Below are positions 6,704 through 10,977 of a DNA stretch of 10,977 nt, one piece after another. The stretch lies in NCBI GenBank assembly GCA_007123335.1, contig SKLG01000176.1, positions 1 to 10,977 of the forward strand, read 5' to 3'. Under the pieces are notes generated by a model, which worked only from the letters and a program-made list of their open reading frames with translations, was not told the origin of the DNA and did not search any database. The stretch's first letter is position 1. Each line of letters opens with the position of its first letter. The position numbers were made by a program, and so were the translations under genes. This stretch comes from Anaerolineae bacterium (lineage in GTDB: Bacteria; Chloroflexota; Anaerolineae; UBA1429).

Positions 6704-7855
6704 CTAGGTCGCCTTGTCGGCTGCCCTGCGAGGGCAGCCCATGCGGACACCGGCCCCCTGTTCAGAGCCAGATCCTGGCGCGGAGCGCGGTGAGAGCAAC
6801 TCACCCAGATATCCCTCTAGCTGCTCCACCCGACGCTCAGCCGTGTGCTCGGTCAGGACGCGCTGCCGCGCACGACGGGCCATGGCGCGGCGCTCCTCCT
6901 CCGGCGTCTCACGCAGATAGCGGAGCGAATCCTCAGATCGCCGGGCGATCAGGATCTCTTGGCCGATGGCGAAAAAGGTCTCCAGCCCCGGCCAATAGTC
7001 GCTGATGACCGGCGTGCCGCAGGCGGCGGCCTCAAAGAGGCGCACGCTGGGCGAGTAGCCGGCGCGGATCATCTCTTGCCGAGTGACGTTGAGAGTGTAG
7101 CGTTGGCTGTTGTAAAAGGCGCGGTGCCGGGCCGGTGGCAGATGGTCCACTCGCCGGACATTGTCCGGCCAGTGGACCGACTCTGGATACTGGGGCCCGG
7201 CGACGATGAACCGCCCCTCCGCCCAACGCCGGGCCGGCTCCAGAAGGAGCCGCTCCAAGGGCGGCTGTCGATCCGCACTATAGGTGCCCATGTAGCCCAG
7301 ATCCCACTCGATCGGTTGTTGCTCGGGATAATAGATCTCGGGATCGACGGAGCAGAGAAAGGCGCGCACCTGTCGGGCGCCGTATTCGTCGGCCAGGCGT
7401 TCCAGGGTCGGACCACCGCTGAACGAGAGATAGAGATCGTAGCGGGGAATGAGCTCCGGTGAGAGATAGGCATAGTCGCCGCCGGAGAGCTTGGTGAGCG
7501 TCACCGGCGTGTCGATATCACAGAAGGCGACGGGCCCCTGGGCGACCTCGGTGGCCCAGCGCCCCACAACCACCCCCTCGGGCACAAAGGAGCCAACCAT
7601 GACCATATCCGCCTGGCGCACCTCCCCGGTAAACCGATCCCCTAGTTCGTTGAGATCGTTATACAGCATCGTGCGCCCATAGGGAGGATGGGGAAGGTCG
7701 CGATGGGCCGCATACCAGGGGACGTCGCGCTCCAAAAAGAGGACGTCGTGGCCGCGGCGGACCATCTCGCGCACCAGGGCGCGATAGGTGGTGGCGTGGC
7801 CGTTGCCCCAGGAGGAGGTGATCGACAGACCCAGGATCACGATGCGGTAGCTCAT
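6704..7855 (-). CDS. CgeB-like glycosyltransferase (paralogue 1 of 3)
   Basis: This 383-residue cytoplasmic protein is last in the four-gene operon. Its two-domain GT-B layout resembles CgeB, the Bacillus spore maturation glycosyltransferase family. The N-terminal domain has SSWGNGHATTYRALVREM (14-31) and RGHDVLFLERD (34-44); its middle holds CDIDTPVTL (112-120); the C-terminal donor-binding domain holds YMGTY (188-192), LNVTRQEMIRAGYSPSVRLF (255-274) and the conserved RLFEAAACGTP (272-282) with E275 likely contacting the nucleotide-sugar. Start ATG overlaps the previous stop by 4 bp (ATGA) and has GAGGAG about 6 bases upstream. The last 30 residues (Gly/Ser/Arg-rich) are absent from the two paralogues and overlap a strong DNA hairpin, so the original stop may have been lost. 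Sugar donor and acceptor are unknown. Confidence 0.85.
   Translation of the reverse strand: MSYRIVILGLSITSSWGNGHATTYRALVREMVRRGHDVLFLERDVPWYAAHRDLPHPPYGRTMLYNDLNELGDRFTGEVRQADMVMVGSFVPEGVVVGRWATEVAQGPVAFCDIDTPVTLTKLSGGDYAYLSPELIPRYDLYLSFSGGPTLERLADEYGARQVRAFLCSVDPEIYYPEQQPIEWDLGYMGTYSADRQPPLERLLLEPARRWAEGRFIVAGPQYPESVHWPDNVRRVDHLPPARHRAFYNSQRYTLNVTRQEMIRAGYSPSVRLFEAAACGTPVISDYWPGLETFFAIGQEILIARRSEDSLRYLRETPEEERRAMARRARQRVLTEHTAERRVEQLEGYLGELLSPRSAPGSGSEQGAGVRMGCPRRAADKAT
6719..6739. terminator. Perfect GC-rich hairpin at the convergent junction
   Basis: GGCTGCCCT-GCG-AGGGCAGCC: a 9-bp perfect stem with a 3-base loop. It lies 101 bp past the methyltransferase stop and inside the last dozen codons of the converging glycosyltransferase gene. 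It could stop transcription from both sides, but there is no T-run on either strand, so a classical intrinsic terminator is not proven. Confidence 0.45.
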
Positions 7856-8964
7856 GGCTTACTCCTCGCCAGGACGGGATTGAGGAGGCGCTCCAGTTGC
7901 ATGACCCGCTGGCGATAGGTATGTTCGGCCAGGGCTCGCTTGCGGGCGGCCGCACCGATGGCCCGCGCCCGCTCAGGGCTCAGTGACTGGATATGCTCTT
8001 GCACCTCATCGCCGCTGTGGGCGACCAAGATCTCGTCGTCAGGCGCATAGAAATCGGCGATGCCTCGCCAATAGTCGGTGATCAGACAGGCGCCGGCCCC
8101 GGTGGCCTCAAAGACCCGCGTGGCCGGCGACCACCCGTAGCGGGCCATGCTCTCTCGACAGATATTGAGCACCGCCATGGGTGTACAGTTAAAGGCGTTG
8201 TGATCTCGCGTGTAGACGTGGCCCAAGTCGTTGACATTCGACGGCAGCGGCTTGGTGTCCCATCCGTTCCCGCCCAGCAGAAAACGTCGCTCCGGGAGGG
8301 CCGCCGCTACCTCGATAAAGAACTCTTCCACCCGCTCCTCACGATCGGGCAGGCGGTTGCCCAAAAAGCCCAGGTCGGCCTCGAATCGCGGGTCGGGCGC
8401 CGTGGGGTAGTGGGTGGCGGGGTCAAAGGCATTATAGATCGGCACGCACTGACGAGCGCCCAGGGCCTCGTACGCCTCGATCACCGGCTGGCCGCCGCCA
8501 TAGGTGAGGATCAGGTCATACTGGGGGATGAGGGGCAAAAAGGGATCGGACGGATCGGCCTGGACTCGGTCAAGAGTAGCGGGGGCGTCCACGTCCCAAA
8601 AGATGGCCAACGCTCCCGGAGGCTTGATATCGAGCACCGCGGCCTCCAGGAGGGGGTCAAACACGCCCACGCCGCTGGCCTTGACCAGGATATCTGCGCC
8701 CTGGGCCATGTCCAATGCCCGCTGCACGGCGTCTCGCCCCGCCACGTCCTCGCGCTGGGCATCATAGACGACTACCTTTGCCCAGTCGGGATCGGGGATG
8801 TCGCGGTGGGCCTGGCGATCATAGGCATCGGGCTCGTAAAAGGTGACCCGATGGCCACGCTCGTGGAGGGCGCGGATGATGCCGCGATAGTAGGTGGCAG
8901 CGCCGTTCCAGTAGGCGGAGACGAGGCTGGAACCGAAAAAGGCAATTTCAAAACCGTTAGCCAT
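7852..8964 (-). CDS. CgeB-like glycosyltransferase (paralogue 2 of 3)
   Basis: This 370-residue cytoplasmic protein has the same plan as its downstream neighbour: AYWNGAATYYRGIIRAL (18-34), RGHRVTFYEPD (36-46), WDVDAPATL (123-131, the counterpart of CDIDTPVTL), FDPATHYP (180-187), LGFLGNRLPDREER (198-211), and the donor-site segment LNICRESMARYGWSPATRVF (266-285) with RVFEATGAGACLITDYW (283-299), where E286 is the conserved glutamate. ATG 8964 is preceded by a full AAGGAGGT at a distance of 9 bases, which is why I reject the in-frame ATG at 9012 inside the upstream gene. Its start overlaps the upstream stop by 8 bp and its stop overlaps the next start by 4 bp, so translation is probably coupled. 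It likely adds a sugar to a surface glycan or glycoconjugate; the specific linkage cannot be read from the sequence. Confidence 0.87.
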   Translation of the reverse strand: MANGFEIAFFGSSLVSAYWNGAATYYRGIIRALHERGHRVTFYEPDAYDRQAHRDIPDPDWAKVVVYDAQREDVAGRDAVQRALDMAQGADILVKASGVGVFDPLLEAAVLDIKPPGALAIFWDVDAPATLDRVQADPSDPFLPLIPQYDLILTYGGGQPVIEAYEALGARQCVPIYNAFDPATHYPTAPDPRFEADLGFLGNRLPDREERVEEFFIEVAAALPERRFLLGGNGWDTKPLPSNVNDLGHVYTRDHNAFNCTPMAVLNICRESMARYGWSPATRVFEATGAGACLITDYWRGIADFYAPDDEILVAHSGDEVQEHIQSLSPERARAIGAAARKRALAEHTYRQRVMQLERLLNPVLARSKP

Positions 8965-10249
8965 AGCGAAGGACCTCCTTGGGAGAAGCGGGGGCGTGAG
9001 CCGGCTGATCATGGTAGAGACCTAGCTGGCGACATATCGCATGCAATTCATCGACGCGATGGGCGCAGGTGTGGCGGCTGTAAATGGTGCGCAGCCCGTG
9101 GCGGACGAGGGATTGGGCGTAGCGATGATCCTCCAGCAAGCGGGTGAGATGGTCCTTCATCTGCTCCCCATTTTGGGCGATGAGAAAGTCGCGGCCTGGC
9201 TCAAAGAGACCTTCCACATCCTGCCAGGGGGAGCAGACGAGAGGGATGCCGCAGGCCAGTGCCTCAAAGACGCGGATGGTGGGGATGCCGGGTAGTGCCT
9301 TGACATAAGGTCGCCGCGGCACGTGAACCGCCACCCCAAACTTGTTGAAGCTCTCTGGTACGGCATAGTTGGGCAACCAACCTCCGTATTCGATCCCCGC
9401 CTCCGCCAACGTCTTGAGGGCGTGGGCCGGATAGCGCACACCGTGGATGCGGGCGCGCAGGCCCAAATCCCGCACCGGCTCGATCAGGAACTCGTTCAGC
9501 TCCGCCGTGCGTTCCTCGTCGCCCCAGTTGCCCACCCACACCAGGTCGCCCTCCTGGGCTCCGACATGGCCGTTGCTCGGCGATCCGCCCAGGGAACGGA
9601 ATACGCGGATATCGGCGGCTTCGTGCCAGATCCAGGCCCGGCGTGCCCGCGGCGAGTCCGAGCGCCGGTCCAGGTAGCGATCGCGGACGACCCGGCCAAA
9701 GGCCAGGACGCCGTCATAGTGATCGAGGTGATAGGCGGCCATCTCCTCCGGGGCGGTGGCCGAGCGGTGATGGGTGTCGTGAAAGAGGAGGCGGTACCTG
9801 TTCCACGCCCGTCGGTCTCGCTGCCGATGCTCGCCGATGCGGCCCACCAATCGGGGGCTGTTCCACTCGTGGACGATGACCAGATCGGCCCCGGCCAGGG
9901 CCAGGTCAAGGTCGAGGGTCGCCTCGTCGTAAAAGGTAGCGGAGAGCGAAGGATAGGCATGGCAGAAGCCGGTCAGCGGATCCTCCTTGTCCGGCTGCCA
10001 TCGGCTGCCGTCGTCGCGGCGGCCCCACCCGCCAAGGCGCCGCGCAAGGCGGCGCAAGAGGTTAGGGCGCCGCAGGGGGTGAGCTGCCATCGTCTGTCGC
10101 AGGTTGGCCAGGCTCCAGCCATCCTGTGGCTCATAGACCGTCACCGTGTGGCCCCGGGCCTGCAGCTCGGTCACGATGCCCCGCAAAAAGTGGGCGTTGC
10201 CGTTGTTCCAATCTGATACGAGAGAGTGGTAGAACATGACGATGCGCAT
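8957..10249 (-). CDS. CgeB-like glycosyltransferase (paralogue 3 of 3, longer form)
   Basis: This 430-residue protein is second in the operon. It shows the family start VSDWNNGNAHFLRGIVTELQ (11-30) and RGHTVTVYEP (32-41), then an Arg-rich insertion (about 51-90) missing from the other two copies. FHDTHHRSA (156-164) stands at the place of the Asp-containing motif of the paralogues, followed by LVWVGNWGDEERTAEL (236-251) and the donor-site motif RVFEALACGIPLVCSPW (326-342) with E329. It is 47-60 residues longer than its neighbours and more divergent, which suggests a different donor or acceptor. Start ATG 10249 lies 4 bp after the stop of the GT4 gene; the nearest purine-rich site (GGAG) is about 11 bases away, so initiation may depend on coupling to the gene before it. 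No signal peptide or membrane span is visible. Confidence 0.84.
   Translation of the reverse strand: MRIVMFYHSLVSDWNNGNAHFLRGIVTELQARGHTVTVYEPQDGWSLANLRQTMAAHPLRRPNLLRRLARRLGGWGRRDDGSRWQPDKEDPLTGFCHAYPSLSATFYDEATLDLDLALAGADLVIVHEWNSPRLVGRIGEHRQRDRRAWNRYRLLFHDTHHRSATAPEEMAAYHLDHYDGVLAFGRVVRDRYLDRRSDSPRARRAWIWHEAADIRVFRSLGGSPSNGHVGAQEGDLVWVGNWGDEERTAELNEFLIEPVRDLGLRARIHGVRYPAHALKTLAEAGIEYGGWLPNYAVPESFNKFGVAVHVPRRPYVKALPGIPTIRVFEALACGIPLVCSPWQDVEGLFEPGRDFLIAQNGEQMKDHLTRLLEDHRYAQSLVRHGLRTIYSRHTCAHRVDELHAICRQLGLYHDQPAHAPASPKEVLRYG
8973..8980 (-). promoter_or_regulatory. Perfect Shine-Dalgarno inside the 3' end of the upstream gene
   Basis: AAGGAGGT on the minus strand, 8 to 9 bases before ATG 8964. 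It lies within the last codons of the upstream glycosyltransferase and fixes the start of paralogue 2 at 8964. Confidence 0.8.
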
Positions 10250-10253
10250 GGGC

Positions 10254-10977
10254 TCAATAGCTCCGAGAAACAGGGATGGCGAACGGGGCTACGTGTGAAA
10301 CTCGCTGCGCCTGCTTCCGTAGCTGACCATAGGCCCGCCAATAGCCCGCGGCCATCCGTGACGGAGAGTAGCGCAACGCCCGTCGTCGTCCACGGGAGGC
10401 GAGTTCCTCTCGCTTTCCCGTATCGGCCATCAATTCACCAAGGGTTGCCCGCAGGCAGTCGGGATCATCGGGTGGGACAAAGCGGGCCGCATCGCCCCAC
10501 ACCTCGTGCAGGGTGGGGATATCGCCCAACACCAGGGCGCATCCGGCCAGAGCCGCCTCCAGGGGCGTCAGGCCAAAGGGCTCGTAGCGGGCGGGGAGGC
10601 AGTAGATCGCCGCGCGCCCCATCCAGTCGATCACCTCCCTCTGAGAGAGTTGCCCCAGGCCATGAAGGGCATCGGGGGAACGCCGGCCGCCGTTGGGATG
10701 TTGCTCCTCGCCGGCGACGTGGATGGGCCAATCCAGATCGGCGGCGATGGCATCCAGCGCCGCAATGTTCTTGGCCTCATCCCAGATACGCCCAGCAGCA
10801 AAGATAAAGGGCTCCTTGCCCCCTGGTGGAAAGAGATCCTCCCGGCGCCCATTGGCGACGACGCCGGTCCGTGGCAGCGGGCCATAGTGCTTTTGCAGGG
10901 CGCCAAGCATGGCCGCCGTGGGGGCCAGCACCAGATCGGCGGACCGCAGCCCACGGGCCACCTCCTCGGTATAGCGA
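10254..10977 (-). CDS. GT4-type glycosyltransferase, C-terminal domain (5' end outside the window)
   Basis: The frame is open to the right edge (240 visible residues, beginning RYTEEVARGL), so the N-terminal acceptor domain is cut off; the GTG at 10961 is internal. Counting visible residues, VVANG (39-43), AAGRIWDEAKN (60-70), HGLGQLSQREVIDWM (105-119) and YEPFGLTPLEAALAG (131-145) form the donor-binding half of a retaining GT-B enzyme. The E132-x7-E140 pair is the EX7E motif of family GT4, and DIPTLHEVWGDAARFVPPDD (152-171) is the usual segment that follows. It is the first visible gene of the leftward operon, 4 bp before the CgeB-like genes. The nucleotide-sugar donor is unknown. Confidence 0.93.
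   Translation of the reverse strand, partial: RYTEEVARGLRSADLVLAPTAAMLGALQKHYGPLPRTGVVANGRREDLFPPGGKEPFIFAAGRIWDEAKNIAALDAIAADLDWPIHVAGEEQHPNGGRRSPDALHGLGQLSQREVIDWMGRAAIYCLPARYEPFGLTPLEAALAGCALVLGDIPTLHEVWGDAARFVPPDDPDCLRATLGELMADTGKREELASRGRRRALRYSPSRMAAGYWRAYGQLRKQAQRVSHVAPFAIPVSRSY

Noticed and set aside
7993..9147. Long plus-strand frame (384 codons) opposite paralogue 2
   Set aside because: It is antisense to a gene with clear glycosyltransferase motifs, good start signals and operon overlaps; long open antisense frames are expected in GC-rich coding DNA. The same applies to plus-strand frames at 9323-10216, 6845-7462, 4754-5686 and 2759-3457.
1..10977. CRISPR array, tRNA or rRNA genes, insertion sequences
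   Set aside because: I saw no regularly spaced repeats, no cloverleaf-like segment in the gaps, and no transposase or terminal inverted repeats.

Overview
This is a moderately to highly GC-rich bacterial window with dense genes. The left edge is the C-terminal part of a large effector of the kind that carries a DUF4157 domain and is linked to extracellular contractile injection systems (eCIS). With a BTAD (SARP-type) regulator nearby, this would fit a Chloroflexota-like genome, but no marker gene settles the phylum, so treat that as a guess.

Left module (1-2856, plus strand): the partial effector runs through helical carrier segments and a Gln/Ala-rich linker into a lower-GC C-terminal tip. 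The tip has His-His-x-Trp-Pro and further His/Asn residues that look like a His-Me finger (HNH-type) nuclease toxin. Forty-three bases downstream lies a 303-residue protein with two CxxCG motifs. It resembles the double-CXXCG immunity proteins (Gmx_para_CXXCG / SitI6) that pair with SitA6 nuclease toxins in myxobacteria. Together they look like a toxin-immunity pair grafted onto an injection-system effector, the most interesting content of the window.

Regulatory middle (2870-5609): a BTAD regulator on the minus strand converges on the immunity gene. A 588-bp stretch without a convincing gene follows, holding a long quasi-palindrome upstream of the regulator. Next comes a minus-strand stress-type short-chain dehydrogenase, and then a 355-bp divergent intergenic region with a perfect inverted repeat touching the -35 box of a good sigma-70-like promoter.

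Right module (5610-10977): a plus-strand family-2 O-methyltransferase converges on a tightly packed minus-strand operon of four glycosyltransferases. Transcription runs leftward from a GT4-type enzyme (cut by the right edge) through three consecutive CgeB-like glycosyltransferase paralogues, with spacings of +4, -8 and -4 bp. This part looks like one end of a surface polysaccharide or glycoconjugate locus; its acceptor cannot be told from the window. A strong hairpin sits at the convergent junction, inside the last codons of the final glycosyltransferase.
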